From Thermosediminibacteraceae bacterium (lineage in GTDB: Bacteria; Bacillota; Thermosediminibacteria; Thermosediminibacterales; Thermosediminibacteraceae), in NCBI GenBank assembly GCA_021890755.1, contig JAKKUQ010000001.1:124001-188000 (forward strand): a stretch of DNA of 64,000 nucleotides, written 5' to 3'. The notes under the pieces were generated by a model. The model made no database searches. It saw only the letters and a list, made by a program, of their open reading frames with translations, and had not been told where the DNA came from. A program made the translations under genes and the position numbers. Below, in pieces: positions 9,450-20,651 of this stretch; positions within the stretch are counted from its first letter, which is position 1; every line of letters starts with the position of its first letter.

Positions 9450-10649
9450 TCAGCTTCTCAAGATTTGCACGATTCTGTCTAGGATGACATGCGCCAAATC
9501 TTTCTTGGTCATTTTAGGGAGTTCCTCCATCGAACCGTCTTTATAGATAATCTTCACAATATTTGTATCTACTTCAAAACCTGCTCCTTCAGCGGTCACA
9601 TCGTTGACCACAATTAAGTCAAGATTTTTTTGCCTTAGTTTTTCCAGGGCATTTTCTTTAATTTCGTCCGTTTCAGCCGCAAACCCTACAAGAAGCTGCT
9701 TGTCTTTCTTTTCGCCCAATTCCTTTAAAATATCCGGATTTTTTGTGAGCTCCAAAACCATTTCTGAATCCTTTTTTTTGATCTTTCGCTCCGAATAACA
9801 TTTAGGCTTGTAATCAGCCACAGCCGCTGCTTTTATAACCACATCGCTCCACGGGAAAAATTTTAATACCTGTTCTTTCATATCCTGTGCCGTCTCCACT
9901 GCTATATACTTAAAAAGGCCTGCCGGTTGGGGAAGGCAGGTGGGGCCTGAAATAAGTATAACCTCACCACCGCGCTCCACAGCAGCCTCCGCCAGAGCAT
10001 ACCCCATTTTCCCTGAAGAGCGATTGGAAATAAATCTCACCGGATCTATGGGCTCTCTGGTGGGGCCTGCAGTAATGAGGATCCTCTTATTCTTTAGGTC
10101 ATTGGAGTTTCCAACAAGTCGCTCTATAACTTCCATTATTTTATCAGGTTCGGGGAATCTGCCCTTGCCTAAATAGCCGCAGGCCAGAAAACCTTCTTCA
10201 GGTTCCATTACAGAAAACCCTTTTTCCTTAAGATAACTAATGTTTTCCTGTGTTATTGGATTGCAGTACATATGTACGTTCATGGCTGGCACTACCAGGA
10301 CTTTTGCACGGGTTGCCAGAATAGAAGCAGTTAGCATATCATCAGCTATGCCGGCTGCCATTTTCGCAATAATATTGGCGGTAGCCGGAGCTACCACAAA
10401 AAGGTCAGCTTTGTCGGCAAGGGATACGTGCTCTACTTCCCAGCGAACAGGTTTTTCGAACATATCAGTAATAACGGGGTTTCCGGAAAGTACCTGAAAA
10501 GTTAAAGGTGTGACGAATTCCGTGGCTGATCTCGTCATTACAACCTGCACATTGGCTCCCTTTTTTTTCAAAAGCCTTACCAGTTCCACTGCTTTGTAAG
10601 CAGCTATGCTACCTGTTACCCCCAGCACTACGAATTTACCTTGTAGCAT
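9450..10649 (-). CDS. coaBC: Bifunctional phosphopantothenoylcysteine decarboxylase / phosphopantothenate-cysteine ligase
   Basis: Two successive steps of coenzyme A synthesis in one 399-residue protein. The N-terminal flavin (HFCD/CoaC) half has GVTGSIAAYKAVELVR at the start, the catalytic histidine region near 75 (EVEHVSLADKADL) and the substrate clamp PAMNVHMYCNP near 120. The C-terminal CoaB half starts near 188 with ITAGPTREPIDPVRF and NRSSGKMG and contains the nucleotide-binding AAAVADYKP segment. AGGTGG precedes the ATG. It lies 11 nt from rpoZ, the conserved Firmicute order gmk-rpoZ-coaBC-priA. Confidence 0.97.
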   Translation of the reverse strand: MLQGKFVVLGVTGSIAAYKAVELVRLLKKKGANVQVVMTRSATEFVTPLTFQVLSGNPVITDMFEKPVRWEVEHVSLADKADLFVVAPATANIIAKMAAGIADDMLTASILATRAKVLVVPAMNVHMYCNPITQENISYLKEKGFSVMEPEEGFLACGYLGKGRFPEPDKIMEVIERLVGNSNDLKNKRILITAGPTREPIDPVRFISNRSSGKMGYALAEAAVERGGEVILISGPTCLPQPAGLFKYIAVETAQDMKEQVLKFFPWSDVVIKAAAVADYKPKCYSERKIKKKDSEMVLELTKNPDILKELGEKKDKQLLVGFAAETDEIKENALEKLRQKNLDLIVVNDVTAEGAGFEVDTNIVKIIYKDGSMEELPKMTKKDLAHVILDRIVQILRS

Positions 10650-10660
10650 AATTTCGCCAC

Positions 10661-10867
10661 CTACTTATTGCCTGCAGTGGGGGGCTCTATTTTTATTTTC
10701 CCTGCATCCAGCTCAAAGAGGGCAATGGATACTGGCTTGGTAGTCTTTACATCCACCAGTTTCTGGGCTCCTTCAACAAGCTGCCGTGCTCTTTTTGCTG
10801 CTGCAACGACGAGGGCATACTTACTCTCATACTTATTGGTCAACGAATCTATGGAAGGATACATCAT
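10661..10867 (-). CDS. rpoZ: RNA polymerase omega subunit
   Basis: Small 68-residue subunit that helps assemble beta-prime into RNA polymerase. Recognised from its N-terminal PSIDSLTNKYESKYALV and the RARQL segment near residue 28, which match the family, and from position between gmk and coaBC. The first of two tandem ATG codons lies 8 nt after AGGAGGGG and overlaps the gmk stop, implying coupled translation. The C-terminal half is variable, as is usual. Confidence 0.95.
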   Translation of the reverse strand: MMYPSIDSLTNKYESKYALVVAAAKRARQLVEGAQKLVDVKTTKPVSIALFELDAGKIKIEPPTAGNK

Positions 10868-11484
10868 AGCTTGATCCCCTCCTTACATGCGCAATGTAAT
10901 AAATCTTTGTTTCTAATAACCTTGCATTTTTCTGCAATAATTATCGACTCAAGTTTTTTCACCGCTTCTTCTAAATCGTCGTTCACTACAGCATAGTCGT
11001 AATCAGATACGGCTTTTAATTCTTCTTCAGCACTTTTTATTCTTAAGTCGAAAGATTCCTTGGTCTCACTTCCCCGCTTTTTTATTCGGTTTTTAAGTTC
11101 CTCTATGTCTGGCGGTAAAATAAATATAAAAACAGCATCGGGGCAATTTTCCTTTACCTGCCTTGCCCCTTGAATGTCTATCTCTAATATTATATCCTTG
11201 CCTTGCTGTAATTGTTCTTCGACGAATTTTTTAGGAGTGCCGTAATAATTATTATAAACCTTCGCCCACTCCAGAAACTCGCCCTTTTCTATCATTCTTT
11301 CAAAATTTTCTACGTCAGTAAAATAATAATTCACTCCATGTACTTCTCCTGGCCTTGGTGGCCTTGTGGTAACTGAAACGGAAAGCACAAGTTCAGGCCT
11401 TCTTTGCAGTAATAAATTACACAATGTTCCTTTTCCTGCTCCAGAAGGCCCGGATAAAACTATCAGCAATCCTCTTTTTGACAT
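10864..11484 (-). CDS. gmk: Guanylate kinase
   Basis: Converts GMP and ATP to GDP and ADP; needed for GTP, dGTP and for clearing (p)ppGpp-related pools. The 206-residue protein begins with a P-loop GPSGAGKGTL near residue 11, followed by the GMP-binding region SVTTRPPRPGEVHGVNYYF near 38 and GEFLEWA near 70, with the lid region around 130-150. Full length. Its 3' end overlaps rpoZ by 4 nt and it lies 13 nt after remA, matching the conserved cluster. Confidence 0.97.
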   Translation of the reverse strand: MSKRGLLIVLSGPSGAGKGTLCNLLLQRRPELVLSVSVTTRPPRPGEVHGVNYYFTDVENFERMIEKGEFLEWAKVYNNYYGTPKKFVEEQLQQGKDIILEIDIQGARQVKENCPDAVFIFILPPDIEELKNRIKKRGSETKESFDLRIKSAEEELKAVSDYDYAVVNDDLEEAVKKLESIIIAEKCKVIRNKDLLHCACKEGIKL

Positions 11485-11497
11485 GAGATCTTCTCTC

Positions 11498-11767
11498 CTA
11501 TAATTCTTCTACTTCTTCTTCAATTTCTTTATTATTCAGTCGGTTAGCCACTGTTTCCGGTTGAACAGCAGAAAGTATTACATGGTCGCTGTCGGTTATT
11601 ATAACCGCTCGAGTGCGCCTTCCATAAGTTGCATCTATTAACATACCCCTATCTCTGGCTTCTTGGATAATTCGTTTTATAGGAGCAGATTCAGGACTTA
11701 CAATCGCAATTATTCTATTGGCCGAAACTATATTGCCAAATCCTATATTTACGAGTTTTATTTCCAC
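11498..11767 (-). CDS. remA: Extracellular-matrix regulator RemA (DUF370)
   Basis: Small 89-residue DNA-binding protein. In B. subtilis RemA activates biofilm matrix genes and forms ring-shaped oligomers that wrap DNA. The sequence shows the family core: [24 protein letters not shown] is typical (only described here in part), [19 protein letters not shown], and DSDHVILS. The start is a GTG with GAGGGAAT upstream. Position directly before gmk is conserved through Firmicutes, so identity is firm although the target genes in this organism are unknown. Confidence 0.93.
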   Translation of the reverse strand: MEIKLVNIGFGNIVSANRIIAIVSPESAPIKRIIQEARDRGMLIDATYGRRTRAVIITDSDHVILSAVQPETVANRLNNKEIEEEVEEL

Positions 11768-11787
11768 AATATTCCCTCCTGAAAAAT

Positions 11788-12660
11788 TTATTCTATATTC
11801 TGTAACTGTTCCCTTATCTTTTCTAGTTCGGTTTTAATTTCAATCACTTCTTTCGCAATCATATAATCCGGGGATTTTGATGCAACGGTATTTATTTCTC
11901 TGAAAATTTCCTGGGCAATAAAATCCATCTTTTTGCCCGAAACATCTTTTGAGTCTGGCATGGCCTTAAACTGGGCAAGGTGACTTTCTATCCTTACAAT
12001 CTCCTCGCTTATATCGGACCTTTCTGCAAAAATCACCACCTCAGCCTCTAATCTTTCTTCATTTAGCTCAATATCTTCCGCAATCCTTTTTACCTTATCT
12101 CGAAGCTTTTTGCGATACTCGTCAATTAACGCATCTGCGCGTGCTTTTATGGTTTCCACTCTACTTTGGATAATATCAAGTCTTGATGAAATGTCCTGCC
12201 AGAGATTAATTCCCTCCTTTGTTCTCATATCAATCAGACCATCTATAGCTTCTTCAAGTGCTTCTTTGAGCCCCGTCCACATTTCTTCTTCCTCAGGAAA
12301 TTGCTGCTCAGTCTTGAATATATCCGGCATCATCGACAGCAAAGAAAGGGATATAGATCCTTCAAAGCCTATCTGTTCCTTGAGTTCTACCAACTTTTTA
12401 TAATAACTTTCTGCTACTGATTTGTCAATTTTAATATCTACAGGGAGCGTTTCATAAGAATAGTTTATAAAAACATCAATGCGTCCCCGCCTTATATGTT
12501 CCTTAACAAAGTTTCTTACTTTTTCTTCAAGAAAAATCCACTGTCGGGGTAGCTTCACGTTTATCTCCAGAAAACGATGATTCACCGATTTTACTTCAAC
12601 TTCCCAACAGATTTTACCGCTGCTTTTGCCTCGGCCATACCCAGTCATACTCCTTATCAT
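11788..12660 (-). CDS. yloC: YicC/YloC family endoribonuclease
   Basis: Protein of 290 residues matching the YicC/YloC family, now known to be Mn-dependent endoribonucleases. The N-terminus [11 protein letters not shown] is diagnostic, followed by [13 protein letters not shown], and the C-terminus carries the DUF1732 segment with [19 protein letters not shown]. The central region (about 150-200) is rich in charged heptads and probably coiled. It lies between dapL and remA with gaps of about 20 nt. In B. subtilis the same gene precedes remA-gmk. Confidence 0.93.
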   Translation of the reverse strand: MIRSMTGYGRGKSSGKICWEVEVKSVNHRFLEINVKLPRQWIFLEEKVRNFVKEHIRRGRIDVFINYSYETLPVDIKIDKSVAESYYKKLVELKEQIGFEGSISLSLLSMMPDIFKTEQQFPEEEEMWTGLKEALEEAIDGLIDMRTKEGINLWQDISSRLDIIQSRVETIKARADALIDEYRKKLRDKVKRIAEDIELNEERLEAEVVIFAERSDISEEIVRIESHLAQFKAMPDSKDVSGKKMDFIAQEIFREINTVASKSPDYMIAKEVIEIKTELEKIREQLQNIE

Positions 12661-12679
12661 TATAAATCAACCTTTCACA

Positions 12680-13843
12680 TCAAAAACTCAAGCTTTCCTT
12701 AATTCTCCTCATTGCTTCTTTTAACCTGTCGTCCGGAGTTGTGAGTGAAATCCTGATATAACCTTCACCGTAATCACCATAGCCATTTCCCGGTGTAACT
12801 ACCACCGCCGCCTTTTCAAGGAGCATTTCGGCAAAAGTTTGAGACGTATAGCCTTCCGGAACCGGTACCCAAATGTAAAATGTACCTTTCGGAGGTTCAA
12901 CCTCGAGCCCTACTTCTTTCAATGTTTCAATGACCAGGTCCCTTCGCTTTTTGAACACTGCCAACATTTCATCTACGCTGTCCTGTGGCCCAAGCAGCGC
13001 CTCTATTCCCGCCCTCTGAATTGCAGTAAATTGGCCGGAATCTATATTTGTTTTAATAATTCCTAAAGCAGAAATTATATCTTTATTGCCCACCGCGTAT
13101 CCGATCCTCCACCCGGTCATGCGGTAAGGCTTTGAAAGAGAGCCAAATTCCACTCCAATATCCTTGGCGCCTCTCACTGAAAGCAGACTGGGAGCTTTGT
13201 AGCCATCAAAAGTAATATCAATGTAAGCACTATCGTGGCAAATTATTATATCGTAAGTTTTTGCAAATTCCACAGCTTCTTCAAAAAATTTCTCATCCGC
13301 AACAGCAGCTGTAGGATTGTTCGGGTAACATAAAAACATCAGCTTTGCCTTTTTTGCAACTTCTGTATCAATGCTTGAAAAATCCGGAAGGAAATTGTTT
13401 TTCTTCAGGAGAGGCATCGGATACGGTATGCCGCCTGCAAATAATGTTGCAGTTTTGTACACGGGGTATCCGGGATCCGGAATCAGAGCGTAATCGCCGG
13501 GATCTATAAAGGCAAAGAAGATATGGGCTATACCTTCTTTCGATCCGATAAGGGCCATAACTTCAGTTTCTGGATCCAAATCTACACCGAATCTTCTGTT
13601 GTAATATGTAGCAACAGCTTTTCTAAATTCTAAAGACCCCTCGTAGGCCGGATACCTATGGCATTCAGGATCTCTTGCTGCTTTTTCCAGCGCTTCAATG
13701 ATGTGCGTTGGTGTTGGCAAATCCGGGTCACCTACTCCCAGGCTTATTACATCCACTCCTCTTTTCTTGAGCTCAGCTATTTTTTTATCTATTTGAGCAA
13801 AAAGATAAGGTGGTATTTTTTTTATGCGTTCTGCTATTTTCAA
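12680..13843 (-). CDS. dapL: LL-diaminopimelate aminotransferase (DapL)
   Basis: PLP-dependent class I/II aminotransferase that turns tetrahydrodipicolinate directly into LL-diaminopimelate, bypassing the acylated intermediates. Seen: [10 protein letters not shown] near 35, the YPNNPT segment near 165, CHDSAYIDI with PLP contacts near 200, and the Schiff-base lysine in [14 protein letters not shown] near 235. Start choice: TTG at 13843 lies 6 nt after GGAGGAG and gives the usual N-terminus [14 protein letters not shown]; the ATG at 13858 has no ribosome site. The next enzyme of the pathway, dapF, is directly upstream, which supports DapL over other aminotransferases. Confidence 0.92.
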   Translation of the reverse strand: MKIAERIKKIPPYLFAQIDKKIAELKKRGVDVISLGVGDPDLPTPTHIIEALEKAARDPECHRYPAYEGSLEFRKAVATYYNRRFGVDLDPETEVMALIGSKEGIAHIFFAFIDPGDYALIPDPGYPVYKTATLFAGGIPYPMPLLKKNNFLPDFSSIDTEVAKKAKLMFLCYPNNPTAAVADEKFFEEAVEFAKTYDIIICHDSAYIDITFDGYKAPSLLSVRGAKDIGVEFGSLSKPYRMTGWRIGYAVGNKDIISALGIIKTNIDSGQFTAIQRAGIEALLGPQDSVDEMLAVFKKRRDLVIETLKEVGLEVEPPKGTFYIWVPVPEGYTSQTFAEMLLEKAAVVVTPGNGYGDYGEGYIRISLTTPDDRLKEAMRRIKESLSF

Positions 13844-13874
13844 AGTTATCTCCTCCATCTAAATTCTTGATAAT

Positions 13875-14717
13875 TTAAAGCAAATTGAGGTCTATCTCCC
13901 CAGAATAAACTTCAACTGCAGGACCCGTCATGTAAACCCTCCCGTCTTCCTCGATCTCTATTAAGAGATCTCCCCCAGGCAGGCTTACCGTGACTTTTGG
14001 GTCCACCAACCCCTTCTTATAAGCCGCAACAGCCGAGGCGCAGGCACCGGTACCGCAGGCCATTGTAAGGCCAGCGCCTCTTTCCCAAACCCTCATCTTC
14101 AAAAGGTCTCGCCCTTTGACTTCTACGAATTCTACATTAGTCTTTTTGGGAAAAAGGGGATGTCTTTCAATAATAGGCCCGATATGTTCTACCGGAAAAC
14201 TTTTAACATCATCCACAAAAATTACGCAGTGGGGATTTCCCATAGAAACACCTGTAAATTTAAACACTCGGCCTTCAACTGTAAGCTCAAGGTCCACAGC
14301 TTCCCCCATTGGATCGGCCGCAACAGGGATGTCTTTGTTCTTTAGGCTATAGCGCCCCATATCAACCCTTACGCTTTCTATTATGTCATCTTTTATTATA
14401 ACCTCAGGCTTTATTATCCCCGCAAGGGTCTCCACGCTGATATGAGTTTTTTTCACCAGTCCCCTCGAAAAGGCGTAGCGGGCAAAGCAGCGGATACCAT
14501 TGCCGCACATATCAGCTTCGCTGCCGTCGCTGTTGATGATCCTCATTTTGAGGTCGGCCTTATCCGAAGGAAGCACCAACAGTATACCATCCGCCCCTAT
14601 TCCTCTATGTCTGTCGCATATTTTTTCCGCTTTGTTAAATATTATACGGATATCTTCTTTAAAACCATTTACGACAATAAAATCGTTTCCCAGACCATGC
14701 ATCTTAGTAAACTTCAT
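13875..14717 (-). CDS. dapF: Diaminopimelate epimerase
   Basis: Converts LL- to meso-diaminopimelate, the cross-linking residue of the wall and the precursor of lysine. The cofactor-free two-cysteine racemase active site is visible: DMCGNGIRCFARYA near residue 72 and MACGTGACASA near 217. N-terminus MKFTKMHGLGNDF is typical; 280 residues is full length. It is the first gene of the leftward operon that ends beyond prkC, driven by the promoter at 14763-14791. Consistent with this, murE of the window carries the DAP-type DNPR motif. Confidence 0.97.
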   Translation of the reverse strand: MKFTKMHGLGNDFIVVNGFKEDIRIIFNKAEKICDRHRGIGADGILLVLPSDKADLKMRIINSDGSEADMCGNGIRCFARYAFSRGLVKKTHISVETLAGIIKPEVIIKDDIIESVRVDMGRYSLKNKDIPVAADPMGEAVDLELTVEGRVFKFTGVSMGNPHCVIFVDDVKSFPVEHIGPIIERHPLFPKKTNVEFVEVKGRDLLKMRVWERGAGLTMACGTGACASAVAAYKKGLVDPKVTVSLPGGDLLIEIEEDGRVYMTGPAVEVYSGEIDLNLL

Positions 14718-14762
14718 ATTACGCTATCACCCTCAATATTACTTCCAAAATCGTTATTTATT

Positions 14763-14791
14763 ATTATATCACCTAATCCCTCTTAAAACAA
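14763..14791 (-). promoter_or_regulatory. Sigma-A promoter of the dapF-to-prkC operon
   Basis: On the minus strand TTGTTT (-35) is separated by exactly 17 nt from a perfect TATAAT (-10, plus-strand 14763-14768). Transcription would start about 38 nt before the dapF ATG. No other promoter of this quality was seen in the next 14 kb, and gaps between genes are short or negative. Confidence 0.75.
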
Positions 14792-14812
14792 TAGATGTAA
14801 TTATGGTATACT
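14783..14812 (+). promoter_or_regulatory. Probable promoter of rqcH
   Basis: TATACT at 14807-14812, preceded by TATGG (extended -10 like) and a weak TTAAAA -35 box 18 nt upstream. It is divergent from and overlaps the dapF promoter on the other strand, so the two may compete. AAGGAGGA follows just before the rqcH start. Confidence 0.6.
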
Positions 14813-14845
14813 AAAAACAGCTTAAACTCAAGAAGGAGGACAGCC

Positions 14846-17153
<2,308 letters not shown>

Positions 17154-17158
17154 TTACC

Positions 17159-18079
17159 TCACCCTCTCTTCCTCAAAATATTTAAAATTTCGCCCAAATC
17201 CTCAGGAATGGGGGCTTCAAAGGTCATGAATTCTCCACTTCTGGGATGAAAAAGTCCAAGCCGAAAGGCGTGAAGGGCCTGTCCCGTAATGTTAAAGGGG
17301 TTTTTTCTCTTTGAATAAATCGGATCACCGACTATCGGGTGACCTATAAAGCTCATGTGAACTCTTATTTGATGAGTTCTGCCCGTTTCTATATTAACCT
17401 CGACAAACGTGAAGTCCCCGAATCTTTCTAACACTTTAAAGTGAGTGATAGCTTCTTTTCCATTATTTGGATTTACTGCCATCTCTACCCTTTTAACCGG
17501 ATGCCTTCCTATAGGCGCTTCAATTGTTGCCTTATCTTCGGGGATATTACCCCAAACCACGGCGAGGTATGTCTTTTTTACCTTTTTGTTCTTGAACTGC
17601 TTGGCGAGTTCCCGGTGAGCTATATCGTTTTTTGCCACAACTATGGCACCCGAGGTATCCTTGTCCAGCCGGTGAACTATGCCCGGCCTTAAAACTCCAT
17701 TTATGCCGGAAAGGTCTTTTGTATGATATAAAAGGGCATTCACAAGAGTTCCAGAGTAGTTTCCAGGAGCGGGGTATACTACCATACCACGCGGCTTGTT
17801 GACGACTATTATGTCTTTGTCTTCGTAAATAATATCAAGGGGGATATTTTCAGGTTCCACAGTGAGAGGTTTTGGAGCGGGTATTTCCGCAACTATCACA
17901 TCGTCCTTTTTCAGCTTGTAGTTGGGTTTGACGAGCTTCCCGTTTACTTTGACCCATCCTTCCTCAATGCCCTTTTGTATATAGCTTCTGGAAAAATCGT
18001 TCAATACGCTGCTCAAAAATACGTCGAGGCGCTTTTTGACATCTTCTTCCGCTACCTTGATTTCAAAGACCTTTTCCAA
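17159..18079 (-). CDS. rluD: 23S rRNA pseudouridine synthase, RluD family
   Basis: Pseudouridine synthase of the RluA/RluD class. An S4 RNA-binding domain occupies about residues 10-75 (KKRLDVFLSSVL, SRSYIQKGIEEGWVKVNG), followed by the catalytic domain with GIVHRLDKDTSGAI near 135, carrying the catalytic aspartate, and GRTHQIRVHMSFIGHPIVGD near 230. The start is TTG at 18079, which lies 8 nt after AGGAGG; an upstream in-frame TTG at 18106 overlaps lspA and has no ribosome site. B. subtilis keeps the same order lspA-rluD(ylyB)-pyrR. Confidence 0.95.
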   Translation of the reverse strand: MEKVFEIKVAEEDVKKRLDVFLSSVLNDFSRSYIQKGIEEGWVKVNGKLVKPNYKLKKDDVIVAEIPAPKPLTVEPENIPLDIIYEDKDIIVVNKPRGMVVYPAPGNYSGTLVNALLYHTKDLSGINGVLRPGIVHRLDKDTSGAIVVAKNDIAHRELAKQFKNKKVKKTYLAVVWGNIPEDKATIEAPIGRHPVKRVEMAVNPNNGKEAITHFKVLERFGDFTFVEVNIETGRTHQIRVHMSFIGHPIVGDPIYSKRKNPFNITGQALHAFRLGLFHPRSGEFMTFEAPIPEDLGEILNILRKRG

Positions 18080-18098
18080 AAAACCGCCCTCCTGTACT

Positions 18099-18551
18099 TT
18101 ATTCAAAACTTTTTATGACCTCAGGGTCCACAATTATTAAGTACACTAGTATTATAACACCTATGACCATAGCCGAATCCGCCACATTAAATACCGGCCA
18201 TATTCTAAAATCGATAAAATCTACCACATAACCGTATCGCAAGCGGTCTACCAGATTTCCTAAAGCTCCGCCCAAAATGAGGGAAAGCGTAACTTTGAGA
18301 ATCTTTTTTTCTGGAGGCAATCTTTTCATGTAAAAAACAAGGGCCGCAATTACTATAAAAGATACCACGATGAAAAAAAATACCTTGCCCTTTAAAAGGC
18401 TGAAAGCAGCTCCAGTGTTTCGTACATAAGTTAAATACAAGATGTTATCAATAACCTCAATTGATTGGTGTGGAACCATTCGTGTCTTTACGAGGGTCTT
18501 AGTGAACTGATCTATGACAAAAATAAAAGCCGCAATAATCCACGCACCCAA
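18099..18551 (-). CDS. lspA: Lipoprotein signal peptidase (signal peptidase II)
   Basis: Aspartic protease of the membrane that cuts the signal peptide from prolipoproteins. Four membrane helices in about 150 residues; the conserved blocks NTGAAFSLL near 52, GNLVDRLRYGYVVDFID near 98-114 and FNVADSAMVIG near 122 carry the two catalytic aspartates. A TTG at 18551 lies 8 nt after GGAGG and is the best start; a TTG 15 nt upstream overlaps that same GGAGG and cannot use it. First gene of lspA-rluD-pyrR. Confidence 0.96.
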   Translation of the reverse strand: MGAWIIAAFIFVIDQFTKTLVKTRMVPHQSIEVIDNILYLTYVRNTGAAFSLLKGKVFFFIVVSFIVIAALVFYMKRLPPEKKILKVTLSLILGGALGNLVDRLRYGYVVDFIDFRIWPVFNVADSAMVIGVIILVYLIIVDPEVIKSFE

Positions 18552-18585
18552 TATTGAAACCTCCAAAATGTAGTTTTACATAAAA

Positions 18586-18614
18586 ATTATATACCAGGTA
18601 TTTTACAACTTCAA
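18586..18614 (-). promoter_or_regulatory. Sigma-A promoter of lspA-rluD-pyrR
   Basis: Minus strand TTGAAG (-35), 17 nt, perfect TATAAT (-10 at plus-strand 18586-18591), about 35 nt upstream of the lspA start. It lies just after the terminator of the preceding DksA-like gene, so it starts a new transcription unit. Confidence 0.75.
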
Positions 18615-18650
18615 TGAACCTTTTCTTAACTGCCGAAAACCCGTGGGCCA

Positions 18651-18682
18651 AAAAAATAAATACCCTTTACGGGTATTTATTT
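18651..18682 (-). terminator. Intrinsic terminator after the DksA-like gene
   Basis: A 12-bp perfect inverted repeat (plus-strand arms 18654-18665 and 18671-18682, loop 5 nt) is followed on the minus strand by a T run. The stop codon of the DksA-like gene lies inside the upstream arm. Confidence 0.85.
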
Positions 18683-19303
18683 TCCCAATTCTCCCGGCTC
18701 ATCATCGTTAATAATTCTATCTAAAAGCTCTGTTACGCCTCTTTTTTCATCTCCATCGGTGTAGGCATCGTCATAATCAACTGACCCCGGTTCATCCTGG
18801 GGGGTATTGGCTGTGCCGTATCTTGCTACATCTTGCCAGGCATCTTCACCATCATACCCAACATATCCTTTATTGTCGAGAAAACTTCTCCCAAAGGGGT
18901 ATTTTAGTACCTCTTCTTCTACAGGTCTTGACCTTTTCTCAAAAACTTTTTCTTCCTCTTTACTGCATTTAGCGCAAAGTGAAGTATATGGCACGACCTC
19001 TAAGCGATCCTCCTCTATCGGATTACCGCATTTTTCGCATATACCGTATCTGCCATCCTCCATTTTTTCCAGAGCCTCGTTAACCTTCATCAGCATCCTT
19101 TTTGCATTATCCCTCAATCCAAGATCCTTTTCTCTTTCAAAGGTTTCAGCCGCAAGGTCCGCTGTATGATTATCGTACGAAGAAAGCTCCCCAACCGATT
19201 CCTTTAATGGATCCGATCCTCTCCTAACTATAGTGGACATTTGGTCTTCTAATTCCCGCTTTAAATCCTCCAGCTTCTGCTTGTAATACTCCAAGTTCTC
19301 CAA
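18677..19303 (-). CDS. DksA/TraR-type C4 zinc-finger protein (YteA/YlyA-like)
   Basis: Protein of 208 residues of the Firmicute YteA/YocK/YlyA group. The N-terminal two-thirds is helical and charged (coiled-coil like, about 1-85), followed by the C4 zinc finger GICEKCGNPIEEDRLEVVPYTSLCAKC near 95-118, and an acidic low-complexity tail (about 150-208). In B. subtilis the ylyA gene at this same place modulates late sporulation transcription by RNA polymerase; that role here is inference from synteny. TTG start at 19303, 7 nt after AAGGAGG. Last gene of a long unit, with its stop codon within the terminator. Confidence 0.88.
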   Translation of the reverse strand: MENLEYYKQKLEDLKRELEDQMSTIVRRGSDPLKESVGELSSYDNHTADLAAETFEREKDLGLRDNAKRMLMKVNEALEKMEDGRYGICEKCGNPIEEDRLEVVPYTSLCAKCSKEEEKVFEKRSRPVEEEVLKYPFGRSFLDNKGYVGYDGEDAWQDVARYGTANTPQDEPGSVDYDDAYTDGDEKRGVTELLDRIINDDEPGELGK

Positions 19304-19323
19304 GTGCTATCCTCCTTCAACGC

Positions 19324-19617
19324 TTATTTTACCGAAAGCTCATCCTGAACTATTTTTACCAATTCAGCTATAAAGTCACCTATAATAGGGAGTTTTAGTA
19401 TGACAACACGCTGAAGAATGTACAGAACAAAAGCCCCCAATAAAGTAAAACCTATTGCCATCCCGAAGCCCCTTGCTACTCCTGCCAAAAAATTAAGATA
19501 AAGCAGCCTTTTGGGGTTTCTGAACACCTCCAGGTATTCCGAGAGGTTAAGCTTTTCTATTTGTACTGACAGTTCATCAATTTTAAAGCTCAATTCACGG
19601 ATAAGGTTATTATCCAT
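19324..19617 (-). CDS. DUF5665 small membrane protein
   Basis: Small protein of 97 residues: an N-terminal charged helical part (about 1-35), then a hydrophobic segment RGFGMAIGFTLLGAFVLYIL near 49-68 and a second half ending QDELSVK. The pattern FLAGVARGFGMAIGFTLLGA is that of the DUF5665 family found in Clostridia; function unknown. It lies between mtnN and the DksA-like gene with about 20-30 nt gaps, so it is cotranscribed with them. Confidence 0.75.
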   Translation of the reverse strand: MDNNLIRELSFKIDELSVQIEKLNLSEYLEVFRNPKRLLYLNFLAGVARGFGMAIGFTLLGAFVLYILQRVVILKLPIIGDFIAELVKIVQDELSVK

Positions 19618-19649
19618 AAAAAAGTACCCCTAAGTCTAATTTAACCAAC

Positions 19650-20369
19650 TTAGCCTGTTTTATGCTCCTTTAGATTATTTATAACCCCCAAAACTATCTC
19701 CGAAGAATTCCTGGCCGCTTCAGTGGCAAATTCGTCATACACCATGACCGCTTTATGGTTAGCTTTATCCGAAATTGATCTTATTATCAGAAAGGGCACT
19801 TTATTTATGTAGCACACCTGAGCAATGGCTCCACCTTCCATTTCCACACAGGCACCATCAAAATATTCCCGCAGGAATACAACTTTTTCTAGACTGCTAA
19901 TAAATTGATCCCCGCTCAAGACTCTCCCCTTAACCACTTTTTTCTTTTTTATTAGCTTACGCGCTACCTCATAGGCGATTTCTACCAGTTTTTCGTCGGC
20001 TTGAAAATACTTTACTCCAAGGTTTGGAATTTCACCGAGCTCGTGGCCAAATGCCGTTCCATCCACATCATGCTGAACCACATCGGTAGAAATTACCACA
20101 TCACCCACATCCAGGTCTTCTCTCAACGCTCCTGCCACACCCGTGCAAAAAATTACACTGGGCCTAAAATAGTCTATTAAAAGCTGAGTACACAAAGCCG
20201 CATTGACTTTGCCCACACCGCTTTTTACCACAACCACACTTTTGCCTTCCAGCGTCCCTGAAAAAAAGGTTAAGGACGCTCTGGTCATGGTCTTTACATC
20301 TTTCAGTTTTTCGTAGAACATGGCTAATTCTTTATCCAGAGCGCCTATTATTCCTATAATTTGTATCAT
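19650..20369 (-). CDS. mtnN: 5'-methylthioadenosine/S-adenosylhomocysteine nucleosidase
   Basis: Cleaves methylthioadenosine and S-adenosylhomocysteine, removing by-products of SAM-using enzymes (radical SAM enzymes and methyltransferases are numerous in this window). Family features: MIQIIGIIGALDKELAMF at the N-terminus with the catalytic glutamate, GVGKVNAALCTQ near 53, FCTGVAGAL near 75, VEMEGGAIAQVCY near 175 for nucleoside binding, and the catalytic aspartate in IRSISDKA near 200. 239 residues, full length, cytoplasmic. An AAGGGG sits very close to the ATG. Confidence 0.93.
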   Translation of the reverse strand: MIQIIGIIGALDKELAMFYEKLKDVKTMTRASLTFFSGTLEGKSVVVVKSGVGKVNAALCTQLLIDYFRPSVIFCTGVAGALREDLDVGDVVISTDVVQHDVDGTAFGHELGEIPNLGVKYFQADEKLVEIAYEVARKLIKKKKVVKGRVLSGDQFISSLEKVVFLREYFDGACVEMEGGAIAQVCYINKVPFLIIRSISDKANHKAVMVYDEFATEAARNSSEIVLGVINNLKEHKTG

Positions 20370-20399
20370 CCCCTTCTAACCCTGGTCAAATGTGTTAGC

Positions 20400-20651
20400 T
20401 TAGGCAGTTACAGCAGATTTCACTTTAACTCCTGGAACCTGGCCTAACTGTCCAGTGAGAGCTCCAAGTTCATCAGTAGTGGCATCTACGATAAGAGCTA
20501 TGACCGATATTCCCCTTTCTTTATAAGGAATACCCATTCTTCCAACTATCAATTCTCCAAATTTGGAAAGTATCTCGTTTACTTTAGAAGCAGATTTTTC
20601 TCTTTCATAAACTACTATCCCCACCACCGACAATCGTTTCTCCTCCGTCAC
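20400..20651 (-). CDS. TM1266-family iron-only hydrogenase system regulator (ACT-like)
   Basis: Small (about 83 residues) ACT/NikR-C-like protein: EKRLSVVGIVVYEREKSASKVNEIL, then IVGRMGIPYKERGISVIALIVD and the end GQLGQVPGVKVKS match the family named for Thermotoga TM1266, usually found with FeFe-hydrogenase maturation genes. No hydrogenase gene is in the window. The start is uncertain: GTG at 20651 (about 12 nt after AGGAGG) keeps the family's EKR beginning, while TTG at 20633 has the better-spaced GGAGGAG. Either way the gene starts within the 3' end of divIVA. Confidence 0.8.
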   Translation of the reverse strand: MTEEKRLSVVGIVVYEREKSASKVNEILSKFGELIVGRMGIPYKERGISVIALIVDATTDELGALTGQLGQVPGVKVKSAVTA